Assembly: GCA_019635355.1 (NCBI GenBank)
Contig: JAHBZQ010000001.1
Span: 2,542,001-2,606,000 of the forward strand
Length of the DNA stretch: 64,000 bases
Direction of reading: 5' to 3'
From: Rhizobacter sp.
GTDB lineage: Bacteria; Pseudomonadota; Gammaproteobacteria; Burkholderiales; Burkholderiaceae_C
A program made the translations under genes and the position numbers. This document shows, one piece after another, positions 17,392 to 28,000 of this stretch. Below the pieces are notes generated by a model. It ran no database searches, was not told where the DNA came from, and worked only from the letters and a program-made list of their open reading frames with translations. How positions within the stretch are numbered: the first letter of the stretch is position 1; each line of letters starts with the position of its first letter.

Positions 17392-18204
17392 TCAGCGGCT
17401 CGCCTCCGACGGGGCCGAGGCTCCAGACGCTGCCGGCGCAGGGGCTTTGGGTGCCGGCTCGGCGGGCGGCTCGGCGTCGTCTTCCGGCTCTTTCTCTTCA
17501 GGCGGATCGCCGTCGTACACGAGGTTGCGGCGGCGTTGCAGATAGGCATCGCGCACGAACACGTATTTGTCGAGCGCGATGTCGTTGAGCATGCCGGTTG
17601 CCCCGAGCAGGTTGGCTCGCTGGTTGACGGCCTGCAGCCCGGCGGTGGCGAGCTTGGCGGTGTTGCTGTGCATGGCCAGGGCCGGCGAGACCTGCACGTC
17701 GAGCGGCAGGGCGATGGAGTCGCGCAAGGTCGAGGGGCCGATCACCGGCCACACCACGTAGGGGCCGGGCGCCATGCCCCAGTAACCGAGCGTCTGGCCG
17801 AGGTCTTCACCCTGGCGATCGGCGCCGAACTCGCTGGCCACGTCGAGAAAGCCACCCAGCCCGAACAAGGTGTTGGTGCCCACGCGCACCATGTCCTGCA
17901 GGCCGTTGCTGAACTTGCCCTGCAACATGTTGTTGACTGCCGACCACACGTCGGACACGTTGCCAAAGAAGTTGTTGACGCCCCGGCGCACCGGCTCGGG
18001 CACGACCTTGGTGTAGGTCGTGGCGGCAGGCTTCAGCACGGCCTCGTCGACCTTGTCGTTGAATTTGTAGACCTTGCGGTTCCAGCGCTCCCACGGGTCG
18101 ATGCGCTCGGAGCGCGACACCGGGCCCGACGGTGTGCTCGTCGTCGCACAGCCGGTGAGCAGCACCACCCACAGTGCCGCGAGCACGAGTGACAGTCTGC
18201 GCAT
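17392..18204 (-). CDS. mlaA: Outer-membrane lipoprotein MlaA (VacJ)
   Basis: 270 residues. The lipobox is VVLLTGC near residue 19. MlaA family features follow: DPWERWNRKVYKFND, RRGVNNFFGN, a GGFLDVASEFG loop, GYWGMAPGPYVVWPVIGPS and TLRDSI. The C terminus is an acidic, Pro/Ala-rich tail. It removes mislocalised phospholipid from the outer leaflet. The ATG at 18204 shares one base with the mlaD stop; a GTG immediately before it is an alternative. mlaA is carried inside the operon here, unlike in E. coli. Confidence 0.92.
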   Translation of the reverse strand: MRRLSLVLAALWVVLLTGCATTSTPSGPVSRSERIDPWERWNRKVYKFNDKVDEAVLKPAATTYTKVVPEPVRRGVNNFFGNVSDVWSAVNNMLQGKFSNGLQDMVRVGTNTLFGLGGFLDVASEFGADRQGEDLGQTLGYWGMAPGPYVVWPVIGPSTLRDSIALPLDVQVSPALAMHSNTAKLATAGLQAVNQRANLLGATGMLNDIALDKYVFVRDAYLQRRRNLVYDGDPPEEKEPEDDAEPPAEPAPKAPAPAASGASAPSEASR

Positions 18205-18710
18205 CACTTCTTCGTGCCAGCGGGGGCCGGTGACGGCGCCGGGGCAGGCGATCCGGCGTCGGCCGCCTTGTTGTAGAGGAACTGGCCGATGAGGTTTTCG
18301 AGCACCACGGCCGACTGCGTCTGCGTGATGACGTCACCCGGCGCCAGGTTCTTCTCCGACGCGCCCGGCTCCAGGCCGAGGTACTGCTCGCCCAGCAGGC
18401 CGGCCGTGAGGATCTTGGCCGAGCTGTCTTTCGGGAACACGAACTTCTTCTGCATCTGCAGCACCACGCTCGCCTGGTAGGTCTTGTCGTCGAAGCCGAT
18501 CGACTCGACACGCCCCACCACCACGCCAGCGCTCTTGACCGCGGCGCGTGGCTTCAGGCCGCCGATGTTGTCGAACTTCGCGGTGACCGGGTAGGTTTCA
18601 TCGAAGTTCAGCGTCAGCAGGTTGCCGGCCTTGAGTGCGAGGAAGAGCACCGCCGCCGCACCGACCATCACGAAGAGGCCCACCCACAGGTCCTGACGCG
18701 CTTTCTGCAT
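18204..18710 (-). CDS. mlaD: MCE-domain protein MlaD
   Basis: 168 residues: one N-terminal membrane helix (about residues 9-28), then a single MCE domain with KFDNIGGLKPRAAVKSAGVVVGRV in segments and LLGEQYLGLEPG. The C-terminal tail is rich in Pro and Ala. It forms the hexameric ring that links MlaFE to periplasmic MlaC. GGGAGAAAG precedes the ATG. Confidence 0.93.
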   Translation of the reverse strand: MQKARQDLWVGLFVMVGAAAVLFLALKAGNLLTLNFDETYPVTAKFDNIGGLKPRAAVKSAGVVVGRVESIGFDDKTYQASVVLQMQKKFVFPKDSSAKILTAGLLGEQYLGLEPGASEKNLAPGDVITQTQSAVVLENLIGQFLYNKAADAGSPAPAPSPAPAGTKK

Positions 18711-18725
18711 GTCGTCTTTCTCCCA

Positions 18726-19511
18726 TCAAATCGAAAACATCATCGCCGTCATGACGAAGTCCAGCGCCAGCACCGAGAGCGAGGCCATCACCACCGTGCG
18801 CGTGGTGGCGGCCGACACACCTTCCGGCGTGGGGCGGCAGAAGTAACCCTGCAGCAAGGCCACGAAGGTGACCGTGAAGCCGAACACCACGCTCTTGATC
18901 ACGCCATTGCCGACGTCGGCCCAGACCTCCACGCCGCCTTGCATCTGCGACCAGAACGCCCCTTCGTCGATGCCGATCATCTTCACCGCGACCAGCCAGC
19001 CGCCAATGATGCCCACGGCGCTGAAGACCGCGGCCAGCAGCGGCATCGCGATCACGCCGGCCCAGAAGCGCGGTGCCAGCACCCGCTTCACCGGGTCGAC
19101 GGCCATCATCTCCATCGCGGCGAGCTGCTCACCGGCCTTCATGAGGCCGATCTCTGCCGTGAGCGAAGTGCCGGCGCGGCCCGCGAAGAGCAGCGCCGTG
19201 ACCACCGGGCCGAGCTCGCGCACCAGCGACAGCGCCACCATCAGCCCCACGGCCTCGGTCGAGCCGAAGTCCGACAGGATGTAGTAACCCTGCAGGCCGA
19301 GCACGAAGCCAACGAAAAGGCCTGAGACGGCAATGATCGACAGCGACAGGTTGCCGAGCAGGAACACCTGCGTCACCACCAGCTGCAGGCGCCGGAACGT
19401 GGGTGCCACCAGCGCGACGAGGCGCACGAAGAGGCGTGCGGCGACGCCGATGTCGACCAGCTTGGTGCGCACCTGCTGGCCCACACGGGCGGGGTGGAGC
19501 CAGCCGATCAT
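18726..19511 (-). CDS. mlaE: Phospholipid ABC transporter permease MlaE
   Basis: 261 residues from the ATG at 19511, which overlaps the mlaF stop as ATGA. Multiple membrane spans and the MlaE signature GPVVTALLFAGRAGTSLTAEIG (seen in two blocks) and MKAGEQLAAMEMMAVDP are clear. It forms the membrane channel dimer of the MlaFEDB complex. Its longer upstream open frame is a shadow of mlaF. Confidence 0.93.
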   Translation of the reverse strand: MIGWLHPARVGQQVRTKLVDIGVAARLFVRLVALVAPTFRRLQLVVTQVFLLGNLSLSIIAVSGLFVGFVLGLQGYYILSDFGSTEAVGLMVALSLVRELGPVVTALLFAGRAGTSLTAEIGLMKAGEQLAAMEMMAVDPVKRVLAPRFWAGVIAMPLLAAVFSAVGIIGGWLVAVKMIGIDEGAFWSQMQGGVEVWADVGNGVIKSVVFGFTVTFVALLQGYFCRPTPEGVSAATTRTVVMASLSVLALDFVMTAMMFSI

Positions 19512-20302
19512 GCGCGGCCTCCCAGGCCGAAGTCTTCGGCCACCGGCACCGCCGGGTAGTGGAAACGCACCGGGCCATCCGACTGACCGCCGACGAACTG
19601 GCGCACGAGCGGGTCGTCGCTCGCCCGCATCTCGGCCGGTGTGCCTTGCGCCGCGATGCGGCCGTTGGCGATGAAGACCACCTGGTCGGCGATGAGGAAG
19701 GTCTCGTCGACGTCGTGCGAGACCACGATGCTGGTCACGCCCAGGGCATGGTTCAGGTCCTTGATCAGCGTGGCGGCCACGCCCATCGAGATCGGGTCCA
19801 GGCCGGCGAAGGGCTCGTCGTACATGATGAGGTCGGGGTCGAGCGCGATCGCACGCGCGAGCGCCACGCGCCGCGCCATGCCGCCCGACACCTGCGAGGG
19901 GAGGAGGTCGCGCGCGCCGCGCAGCCCCACCGCGTTGAGCTTCATCAGCACCAGGTCGCGGATCATGGCTTCCGACAGATCGGTGTGCTCGCGCAGCGGA
20001 AACGCGACATTCTCGAAGACGGACAGGTCGGTGAAGAGGGCCCCGAACTGGAACAGCATGCCCATGCGCCGACGCAGGGCATACAGCCCCTTGGTGTCGA
20101 GCGTGGCCATGTCGACACCGTCGAACATGACCTGCCCGCTCATGGGCTCGAGCTGCCGCCCGATCAGGCGCAGGACGGTGGTCTTGCCGCCCCCGGAAGT
20201 GCCCATCAGCGCGAGCACCTTGCCGCGGGGCACGGTGAGGTTCACGCCTTCGAGAATGACCCGGTCGCCGTAGCCGCAGGTGACGTTGCGCAGTTCGATC
20301 AT
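19508..20302 (-). CDS. mlaF: Phospholipid ABC transporter ATP-binding protein MlaF
   Basis: 264 residues. Walker A is GTSGGGKTT, the ABC signature VSGGMARRVALARAIA, Walker B LIMYDEPFAGLD and the switch histidine is in VVSHDVDE. MlaF powers retrograde phospholipid transport from the outer to the inner membrane. The ATG at 20302 fits the family; the nearest AGGAG is about 18 bases upstream, so initiation is not textbook. It is the first gene of the mla operon, facing away from the DUF3108 gene. Confidence 0.93.
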   Translation of the reverse strand: MIELRNVTCGYGDRVILEGVNLTVPRGKVLALMGTSGGGKTTVLRLIGRQLEPMSGQVMFDGVDMATLDTKGLYALRRRMGMLFQFGALFTDLSVFENVAFPLREHTDLSEAMIRDLVLMKLNAVGLRGARDLLPSQVSGGMARRVALARAIALDPDLIMYDEPFAGLDPISMGVAATLIKDLNHALGVTSIVVSHDVDETFLIADQVVFIANGRIAAQGTPAEMRASDDPLVRQFVGGQSDGPVRFHYPAVPVAEDFGLGGRA

Positions 20303-20474
20303 CGCGATGGGCCTGTTGACTCCTGGAGCAGGTTTGAGGATTTGCGGCTCGCGCTGACAGGCGGACCGCTTTGAAGGACGCCCGGCATCGCAGAGGCCGG
20401 CGCGGCGCAGAGAATGTAGCGCAGGCGCGCATGACCTTGCTGCCGGTCTCGCGGCCCGGCGCATTCTCACCAGG

Positions 20475-21491
20475 ATGGCAACCTCGAGCGATTTTTTGCG
20501 ATACCCCTTCAAGGCGGGCCGCTCTGTGGCCGTGGCGCTTCTGGTCGTCGCCGTCTCTCTCGGGCACGTGTCGCTGCCATGGCTGTTGCAATACAGCAGC
20601 CGGCAAATCCAGTTCACGTCTAGCTTGCCGCCGGAGGCCGTGACGGTGGTCACGCTGAAAAGCGTTCCTGACACATCACCCGCCGCACCACCCGTCGTCA
20701 CAGCGAAACCCGACACGCCGCGCCCACCGGCTACCCGGAGCACACCTGCGCCACGAGTGTCGACACCGCAGGCCGCCCCGGCCTCCGCGGCAGCCGCCGC
20801 GCCTGCGACCGCTGCGTCGGCCGCACCGCTGGACGACACCGGAGGGGAAGCCGCGTTGCTCTACGCCTTGAGTGGCCAGTTCGGTGGCCATGCCGTCGGG
20901 GGCAGCGCCACCTTGCAGTGGAAGCTCGAGCCGAGCGGCTACCTCTTGTCGCTGCAAGTGACGGGATCGCGGCAGTTCAAGACCGTCTTCGCATGGGAAC
21001 TCAGGACACGCGGCCGCTCCTCCAGCGGAAGCATGCACCCCGATGTCTATGAAGAAGAGCTGCGCACCGCGGGCGAGGGCCAGCAGTCAGTGGCGGTGCC
21101 GTTTTCGGACAGCCCCACGCACGACCCCGGGGCCGGCCCGAGACTCGACCCCTTGAGCGCATTGCTGAAGCTGTGCAACGACCTGCACCTGCGCCATCAA
21201 GAGGAAGCATCGCAGCCCTACCCCGTCGTTGTGCGACTGGGGAGCCGCAGCCTGCACCTGAGCTTCGCGCGTGAAGGTGAGGAAGAGCTGCCCACCTCGT
21301 GGGGAAACCTGCGCACCGAGAAATACGTCACGAAGTATCCCAACGAGTTCTACATCGGCCCCCGCGTCACGCTGTGGCTGGCACAGGGCTTCCGCCACGC
21401 ACCCGTGCGGGTGAGGGTCGAAGAGCAAGACCTCGCCAGGCTCGATTTCGACCTGCTGTCCGAGCCGGTCGCCTTTCCCGCTTGGCGTTAG
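20475..21491 (+). CDS. DUF3108 domain envelope protein
   Basis: 338 residues. Order: a short cytoplasmic head, one membrane helix at about residues 14-36, a long Pro/Ala/Thr-rich linker (about 55-115) like that of TonB, then a DUF3108 beta domain containing ALLYALSGQFGG and SLQVTGSRQFKTVFAWELRT in blocks. It is probably anchored in the inner membrane with its domain in the periplasm. Function unknown. It opens the rightward block before the pilin genes, with a 146-base gap to them. Confidence 0.75.
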   Translation: MATSSDFLRYPFKAGRSVAVALLVVAVSLGHVSLPWLLQYSSRQIQFTSSLPPEAVTVVTLKSVPDTSPAAPPVVTAKPDTPRPPATRSTPAPRVSTPQAAPASAAAAAPATAASAAPLDDTGGEAALLYALSGQFGGHAVGGSATLQWKLEPSGYLLSLQVTGSRQFKTVFAWELRTRGRSSSGSMHPDVYEEELRTAGEGQQSVAVPFSDSPTHDPGAGPRLDPLSALLKLCNDLHLRHQEEASQPYPVVVRLGSRSLHLSFAREGEEELPTSWGNLRTEKYVTKYPNEFYIGPRVTLWLAQGFRHAPVRVRVEEQDLARLDFDLLSEPVAFPAWR

Positions 21492-21637
21492 GGCCCGGCG
21501 CCCCGGCAAGAGCTGCGCCGCCGTCCGTCGGCCACAAGCTGCCTCCCGTCGAAACGCCCGCGACGGGCCTTGTCGCCGTCACTATGCTGGCCACATTCAG
21601 AATTTCTCCCCATTCCGCCATGAACAAGGGCCTTCAG

Positions 21638-22099
21638 ATGTCGACCGACCACCACGCCGCCTCCCGTTTCGCCCGTGGCTTCACGCTGATTGAAGTGATG
21701 ATCGTGGTGGCCATCGTGGCCATCCTGGCCACGGTGGCGCTGCCGAGCTATCGGGACTACATCCTGCGCGGCCACCTCGTCGATGGCACCAATGGTCTCC
21801 TGACGATGAGAGCCGACATGGAGCGTTACTTTCAGGACAACCGCACCTACGCATCGACCGGGGGCTTCAACCCGCCCTGTTTGACCCCTCGCATCACTGA
21901 CGCTTTCACCGTGAGCTGCGAAGCGGCTCCTGGCGCCTCCGCGTATGTCCTGACAGCTCGAGGCCGGAATGCCGCGAATGGCTTTGTTTTCACGCTCACC
22001 CAGGTCGACGCCCGCGACACCACGGGGATCCCGACTGGCTCCAATTGGGGCGTGCCGAATTCCGGCTGCTGGCTCATGAAGCGGGGCCAAACGTGCTGA
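21638..22099 (+). CDS. pilE: Type IV pilin-like protein, PilE family
   Basis: 153 residues from the ATG at 21638, with AAGGG 7-8 bases upstream; an ATG at 21620 is possible. The prepilin site is ARGFTLIEVMIVVAI, with cleavage after Gly and Glu at mature position 5. The C terminus has two cysteine pairs, in CLTPRITDAFTVSC and GCWLMKRGQTC, giving the disulfide-bounded D-region of type IV pilins. It stands first in the minor pilin operon, where pilE more often lies at the end. It could be a minor rather than the major pilin. Confidence 0.85.
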   Translation: MSTDHHAASRFARGFTLIEVMIVVAIVAILATVALPSYRDYILRGHLVDGTNGLLTMRADMERYFQDNRTYASTGGFNPPCLTPRITDAFTVSCEAAPGASAYVLTARGRNAANGFVFTLTQVDARDTTGIPTGSNWGVPNSGCWLMKRGQTC

Positions 22100-22734
22100 G
22101 CCCCAACGTGCGTCGCCCGCGTGCCGGCGGCAGCGCCCATCCGCGCGGATTCACCCTCATCGAATTGGTGATCACCTTGGCGCTGTTTGGCTTGCTCTTC
22201 AGCCTGGCGCTGCCGTCGTTGAGCACCTGGATCCGCAACAACAACATCCGCAGCACCGCCGAGATCTTGCAAAGTGCCCTGCGGACTGCGCAGCAGGAAG
22301 CCGTGCGTCGCAACCGCACGGTGGTGTTCTTCCTGACCTACGCCACGCCGATGATGGGTGCACCGGCAGGGTTCGGCGGGCGCAACTGGGTCATCCAATA
22401 TGTGCCCACAGCAATCGACACGCCGGTAGCGCCAGAGCCCGTGGTGCAAACCGGCCGGATGAGCGAAGTCGGCTCCAACAGCGTTTTGGCCCTCGCGACC
22501 AATACGCTTGGCAACGTCACCGCCATCTGCTTCAACTCGAGCGGCCGGATGACCACCGCGACCGCGGCGACGACGGGCGTTCCCAACGGCGACTGCAACG
22601 CAGCGGTCACCACCTTCAACATCACGCAGGCCACCGGCACCACCGACCGCCCCTTGCGCGTGATGGTCGACATCGGCGGCCGGGTGCGCATGTGCGACCC
22701 GAACCGCCCCTCCACCGCCCCTGAGGGATGCTGA
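22093..22734 (+). CDS. fimT: Pseudopilin FimT/GspH family
   Basis: 213 residues beginning at GTG 22093, overlapping the pilE stop by 7 bases. Prepilin motif PRGFTLIELVITLALFG, then a GspH-type globular domain. Two C-terminal cysteines, in CFNSSGRMT and MCDPNRP, may form a disulfide. FimT proteins are minor pilins that help start pilus assembly and, in some species, bind DNA for uptake. Confidence 0.85.
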   Translation: MLSPNVRRPRAGGSAHPRGFTLIELVITLALFGLLFSLALPSLSTWIRNNNIRSTAEILQSALRTAQQEAVRRNRTVVFFLTYATPMMGAPAGFGGRNWVIQYVPTAIDTPVAPEPVVQTGRMSEVGSNSVLALATNTLGNVTAICFNSSGRMTTATAATTGVPNGDCNAAVTTFNITQATGTTDRPLRVMVDIGGRVRMCDPNRPSTAPEGC

Positions 22735-22735
22735 T

Positions 22736-23137
22736 ATGCAGCGCAGAACTTCCAAACCCCAACAGGCCGGCTTCACGCTGATCGAAGTCCTTGTGGCGAT
22801 CCTGATCTGCTCCATAGGCCTGCTCGGGCTCGTGGGCTTGCAATCGCGGGCGATGCAGTACTCGGTCGGCGCGGAAGACGTGACCCGCGCTGCGCGACTG
22901 GTGGACGAAGCCGTCTGGGCCATCCAGGACCAGGGGACGCTGCCCTTGCGCCAGTCGGCCTACGACGCCTGGCGGCAGCGCGTCCAGGACCCGGCGGTCG
23001 GCTTCGCCTACGGGGAAGGCGAGATCGTCCCCGACCCTGCCGTGGCCGGGGTCGTTCGCATCACGATCACCTGGAACCCGCCGGATTCCCCCAACGGCGC
23101 GCAGCCTCGCCGCTACACCACGGAAGTGGGCCTATGA
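22736..23137 (+). CDS. pilV: Type IV pilus minor pilin PilV
   Basis: 133 residues. Prepilin motif QAGFTLIEVLVAILI followed by CSIGLLGLVGLQSRAM, the PilV hallmark. It starts one base after the fimT stop. PilV helps connect PilY1 to the pilus-tip complex of minor pilins. It is short for the family but has a complete reading frame. Confidence 0.9.
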   Translation: MQRRTSKPQQAGFTLIEVLVAILICSIGLLGLVGLQSRAMQYSVGAEDVTRAARLVDEAVWAIQDQGTLPLRQSAYDAWRQRVQDPAVGFAYGEGEIVPDPAVAGVVRITITWNPPDSPNGAQPRRYTTEVGL

Positions 23138-24384
23138 GATCCACCATGCATAAGTCCGCCCGACCGGCCTCCAAGGGCTTCTCGCTCATCGAGCTGCTGG
23201 TGGCCATGGCCATCGGCCTCGTGGTAACACTCGTGATCACGCGCGTGCTGATGCTGTCCGAAGGCCAGAAACGCACGTCGACGGCGCTCAACGACACTGT
23301 CCAATCGGGCGCCTATTCGAGCTTCGTGCTGGAGCGCGCTATCCGGCAAGCCGGCACCGGCTACACCCAGAAGCTCACCGAACTCTTCGGCTGTCGCATC
23401 AATGCCGCCAGCGTGACCGCCGGTGGCCCCCTCTTGCCGGCCACTGCCCCCTTCGACGCTCCGTTTGCCGCCGCGGCGCAGATGCGGCGCTTGGCCCCGG
23501 TGCTGATCGAGAAGAACGCCGCCGACTCGGGCGGAGAAACCCGCGGCGACGTCATCACCGTGCTCTCGGGTGCGGGCGGCAAGAGCGAAATGCCCATGCG
23601 GGCCACGTCGTTCAACCTCGCTCTGCCGATGAGCTTTTCTCTGCCGTTCACGGGCGAGTACAACGTGGGTGACCTCGTTCTCATCGGCGGAGACCGTGCC
23701 GCTGGCGGGCAACGGGAATGCATGGTGCAGCAGGTCTCGGCCATTGCCGGCAAATCGCTGATCCTCGGCGGCGATTACTTCACTGCGACGGGGAACACCG
23801 TCAACTTCGCCGACTTCGCCACCATGAGCGTCGTGTACGCCGCGCAGATCGGCAAGGGACAGCCGGCCCTGCCCGCACCGCAGACACCGCCGAATCCCCC
23901 GCTCTTCCAGATGTTCGCCGTGGGCGACAACAACACCCTCTTCGCTCTCGATCTGCTGAAGACAGGCTCGACCGCGGTGGCCAACCAGCCGCAGCCGGTG
24001 TCCGATAACGTGGTCGAAGTCCGTGCCTTGTATGGCATCGACGCCAACTTTGATCACCAGGTCGACACCTGGTGGGACCCGGCCACCTCGCCTTTCACCT
24101 ATGCCGAGCTGACGAACGGATCGGGCGTCGCCCTCGGCAACCTGAAGCGCATCAGCTCCATTCGCCTCGGCCTGATCACCCGCTCGCCAGTGCAGGAGAA
24201 GCTGCGCGACGACGGCACGCCGATCAGCCCCGAACAAGTCGTGTTGTTCCCCGGCCTCACGAGTTCGGGTGGTGCCCAGCTGCAGTACGTCAGAACGCTG
24301 ACGGCCGATGAGCGGAATTTCCGCTACCGCACCTACGAAACCATCATCCCGTTGCGCAACATGCAATTTGCACCCCTGCCATGA
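23134..24384 (+). CDS. pilW: Type IV pilus minor pilin PilW
   Basis: 416 residues with prepilin motif SKGFSLIELLVAMAI and a long globular domain typical of PilW. It overlaps pilV and pilX by ATGA at both ends, so the minor pilins are translationally coupled. PilW, PilX and PilV form the priming complex that starts pilus growth and carries PilY1. Confidence 0.9.
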   Translation: MRSTMHKSARPASKGFSLIELLVAMAIGLVVTLVITRVLMLSEGQKRTSTALNDTVQSGAYSSFVLERAIRQAGTGYTQKLTELFGCRINAASVTAGGPLLPATAPFDAPFAAAAQMRRLAPVLIEKNAADSGGETRGDVITVLSGAGGKSEMPMRATSFNLALPMSFSLPFTGEYNVGDLVLIGGDRAAGGQRECMVQQVSAIAGKSLILGGDYFTATGNTVNFADFATMSVVYAAQIGKGQPALPAPQTPPNPPLFQMFAVGDNNTLFALDLLKTGSTAVANQPQPVSDNVVEVRALYGIDANFDHQVDTWWDPATSPFTYAELTNGSGVALGNLKRISSIRLGLITRSPVQEKLRDDGTPISPEQVVLFPGLTSSGGAQLQYVRTLTADERNFRYRTYETIIPLRNMQFAPLP

Positions 24385-25031
24385 AGATCCGCCCCACGCG
24401 AATTCAATCTGGCCGCCCACTCGGCCGCGAACGTGGCGTCGTGCTGCTGTTCGCCCTCATTGCCGTGCTCATCATGATGATCGGCGCGGTGGCCCTGGTC
24501 AGGTCGTTCAACAGCTCCCTGCTGAACACCGGAAGCCTGGCGTTCAAGAAAGACCTCGTCCACCGCAACGAAGCGGCGATCGCCCGGGTCATCGCGATGG
24601 CCAAGGAGCCGACCCGACTGGCGGACCCGGCCGTTTCCGCAGCGCTGTATCCGACGATGAACTACAGCCCGCAGATCCTGAACTACAACTACCAGGGCAT
24701 TCCCAACCTGCTGCTGATGAACGACGCCGACTTCAACAGCTCGGGCGTGGCCAACAGCAGCCGCGACATCGTGATCGCCGACGATGGTGTCCGGCTGCGC
24801 TACGTGATCGACCGGCAGTGCGACCGAGACGGCGCTCCGTCTAACGACAACTGCGTGACGGGTGCAGGAGGCCCTCCCGGCGGCAGCGCCGACAAGCCGA
24901 TCCGTGCAGAAGACGCCAGCAGCGGCGGCTCCGGTGCGCTCACGGTCGTGCCGGTCTACAGGCTGTCGATCCGCGCCACCGGCCCGAAGGGCACCCTGGC
25001 CTTCTATCAAACCACCTTCACGCTCCAGTGA
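24381..25031 (+). CDS. pilX: Type IV pilus assembly protein PilX
   Basis: 216 residues. The N terminus ERGVVLLFALIAVLIMMIGA is the PilX_N pattern; it lacks the usual Glu5, as GspK-type tip pilins do. This supports a position at the pilus tip. The gene is ATGA-coupled to pilW, and its stop overlaps the alternative GTG start of pilY1. Confidence 0.88.
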   Translation: MKIRPTRIQSGRPLGRERGVVLLFALIAVLIMMIGAVALVRSFNSSLLNTGSLAFKKDLVHRNEAAIARVIAMAKEPTRLADPAVSAALYPTMNYSPQILNYNYQGIPNLLLMNDADFNSSGVANSSRDIVIADDGVRLRYVIDRQCDRDGAPSNDNCVTGAGGPPGGSADKPIRAEDASSGGSGALTVVPVYRLSIRATGPKGTLAFYQTTFTLQ

Positions 25032-25039
25032 GGCACCCC

Positions 25040-28000
25040 ATGTTCCAGAACACCTTTACCTCGCTGCGCCGGTCGCTTGTGACCCTTGGCGCCGGCACCC
25101 TGGTTGCAGCGGGTTCGCTCGTGCAGGCGCAGACGCCGCTGGCCGACCAGCCTCTCTTCACCAACAACCCCGTGCCGGGCAACCTGGCCCTGGCGCTGTC
25201 GGTCGAATTCCCGACCGCGGTGAGCGTCGCCCACATCGGCAACTACTCGAGCGCCAGAACCTACCTCGGCTACTTCGACCCAGCCAAGTGCTACAGCTAT
25301 CGCTCCAGCGCAACCGACAGCACCACCGCGCCCAACACCACCGCCCCAGACAGCTATTTCTACCCCGTCGCCATGGCCTCAGCGACGCGCACCTGTAGCG
25401 GCCAGTGGAGCGGCAACTTCCTCAACTGGGCGACGATGCAGACCATCGACCCGTTCCGCTGGGCGCTGACAGGTGGATCCCGCGTGATCGACACCGCGAG
25501 CCTCACGGTCCTGGAAAAGGCCTGGGCGTCCGGCCAAGGCGGTACCGGCAACTTCCCGAACCGTTCCATCACGAACAGCACCGTGCTCACGGGCGCCACG
25601 CCGCTCACGTCGCTGTCGCGCATCTACATGCGCGTTGAAAGCATGGGCAATCGCCTTCGTTTCAGTAACAACGAGAGCAACCTCACCAACGGCACGGCAC
25701 CCGTTCACTACGACAACACGACCGGCGCCAACAACGTCGTCTATGAAGTGTTCGGCCGTGTGAAGGTCTGCGACAGCGCCGTCGGCATCGAATCGAACTG
25801 CAGAGCCTACGGCTCGAACTACAAACCCGAAGGGCTGATCCAGCAGTATTCCGATCGGATTCGTTATAGCGCCTTTGGTTATCTCAACGACGGCAGCCAT
25901 CTGCGCGACGGCGGGGTGCTGCGCGCGCGCCAGAAGTTCGTGGGCCCGACCCAACCCGTCGTGGGCTCCCCACCCACTGTCAACCCGGCGCGCGAGTGGA
26001 GCGCCACCACTGGCGTCTTCAACGTCAACCCTGACGCCGCAGACGCTGCCACCACCGCAACCATCTTCAACACCCCGGTGGCCAACAGCGGCGTCATCAA
26101 CTATCTCAACAAGTTCGGTGCCTCGGGTACCTACAAGACCTATGACCCGGTTGGGGAGCTCTATTACGCCGCGGTGCGCTACTTCAAGAACCTCGGCAAC
26201 ATCGACAGCTGGACCAGCGTGGGCAGCGCAGGCCCCGGCATGCGGGCGCAGTGGGTCGACAACTTCCCGGTGATCACCACCTGGGACGACCCGATCCAAT
26301 ACTCCTGCCAACGCAACTTCATCCTGGGCATCGGCGACGCCAACACACACGCCGACAAGAACGTCCCGGGCGCCGGATCGCTCACCGCCAACGAGCCCAC
26401 CAAGCCGAGCTTTGGCGACACGATCAACGCCGTCACGTCGACCAACCGCATCGGCGTGATGGAAGGGCTCGGTGCCTCCCTAGGCACCGTCAACCCCTAC
26501 AACGGCTGCTGTACCAACAACAGCGCGTTGATGGCCGGCATTGCCTACGACGTGCACACCCGCGACATCCGACCCGACGTCAATTCGCAGCCGAACACCC
26601 TGGGCGTGCAGACGATCTCGACCTACTGGCTCGACGTCATGGAGTACCAGACCCTGAAGCCGAACAACCAGTTCCTGCTGGCGGCGAAATATGGTGGCTT
26701 CGAGGTGCCGGACGGGTTCAACCCCGCCACCCGCACCACGGCCTTGCCGGAAGCCTGGTGGCACACGAACACCGACACCCTGCCGAATAGCGGCGGGCCA
26801 CGCCCCGACAACTACTTCACCGCCGGCGCGCCGGACCAGATGATCGCCGGGCTGACACGAGCCTTCTTCGACATCGCATCGCGCATCCGTGCCTACACCA
26901 CCTCGTTCTCGACCACGCTGCCCCAGGTCGCGCAGACCGGCAACGCCAGCTTCTCTACGCTCTACGACTCGCAGAGCTGGACCGGTGAAGTCCAGGCAAA
27001 CGTGTTGAATTTCGACACCGTGACCGGCAACCCGGTGCTGGAGCAGCCGCCCGTCTGGTTCTTCTCGACCCGCCTTGAAACACAGGCCGGCAGCGGGGGC
27101 TGGAACACGGGCCGTCGCATCGCGAGCTGGGACCCTGTCTCGCGAACCGCCGTGGCGTTCCGTGCGACGGGCAGCTCGCGCCTGACTGATTCGCAGCTGG
27201 CCACGCTCGACACCGGCTATGACGCCACCAACGACAGCGCGAACTACCTCAACTACCTGCGCGGGGATCGCACCAACGAGATCAACTCGACGGTGACGGG
27301 CAGCACCCGTGCCTATCGCACGCGCTCGACGCTGGTGGGCGACATCGAAGGCTCGAAGGCCGTTCCGGTCGGAAAGCCCGACTACCCCTTCTCAGACGCC
27401 GACAACCCAGGCTACGATGCCTTCAAGACGGCGAACCGGAACCGCCGCACCGTGGTGTATGTGGGGGCAAACGACGGCATGATGCACGCCATCGACGGCA
27501 CGCTCACCGCCGCCGGTGGCAGCGAACTCTTCGCCTACGTGCCCAGTGCCCTCTTCAACGGGCCGACCAACACACCCGCCGTCAATGGCCTGGCCGCACT
27601 GGGCCGCTCACCCTACGTGCACAAGTACTTCGTGAATTCGACGCCCGTCACCTTCGACGTCGACTTCCACAACACCCGCAACCCGGACCCGCTCGTCACA
27701 GGCCCCGACTGGCGCACCATCCTCGTCGGCGGCCTCGGCAAGGGTGGCAGGGGTTTTTATGCGCTTGACGTGACCAACCCGGATTTCAACGCGACCAGCG
27801 AGTCCAACCTCGTGAGCAAGGTCCTGTGGGAGTTCACCGACCCGGACATGGGGTACAGCTACGGCGCGCCGCTGGTTGGCAAGACCCGCAAGTACGGCTG
27901 GGTGGTGGTCCTGACATCGGGCTACAACAACGGCAGCAGCACCGGCTACATCTACATCGTCAACCCGCGCACCGGCGAGTTGCTCGAGAAGATTGCCACG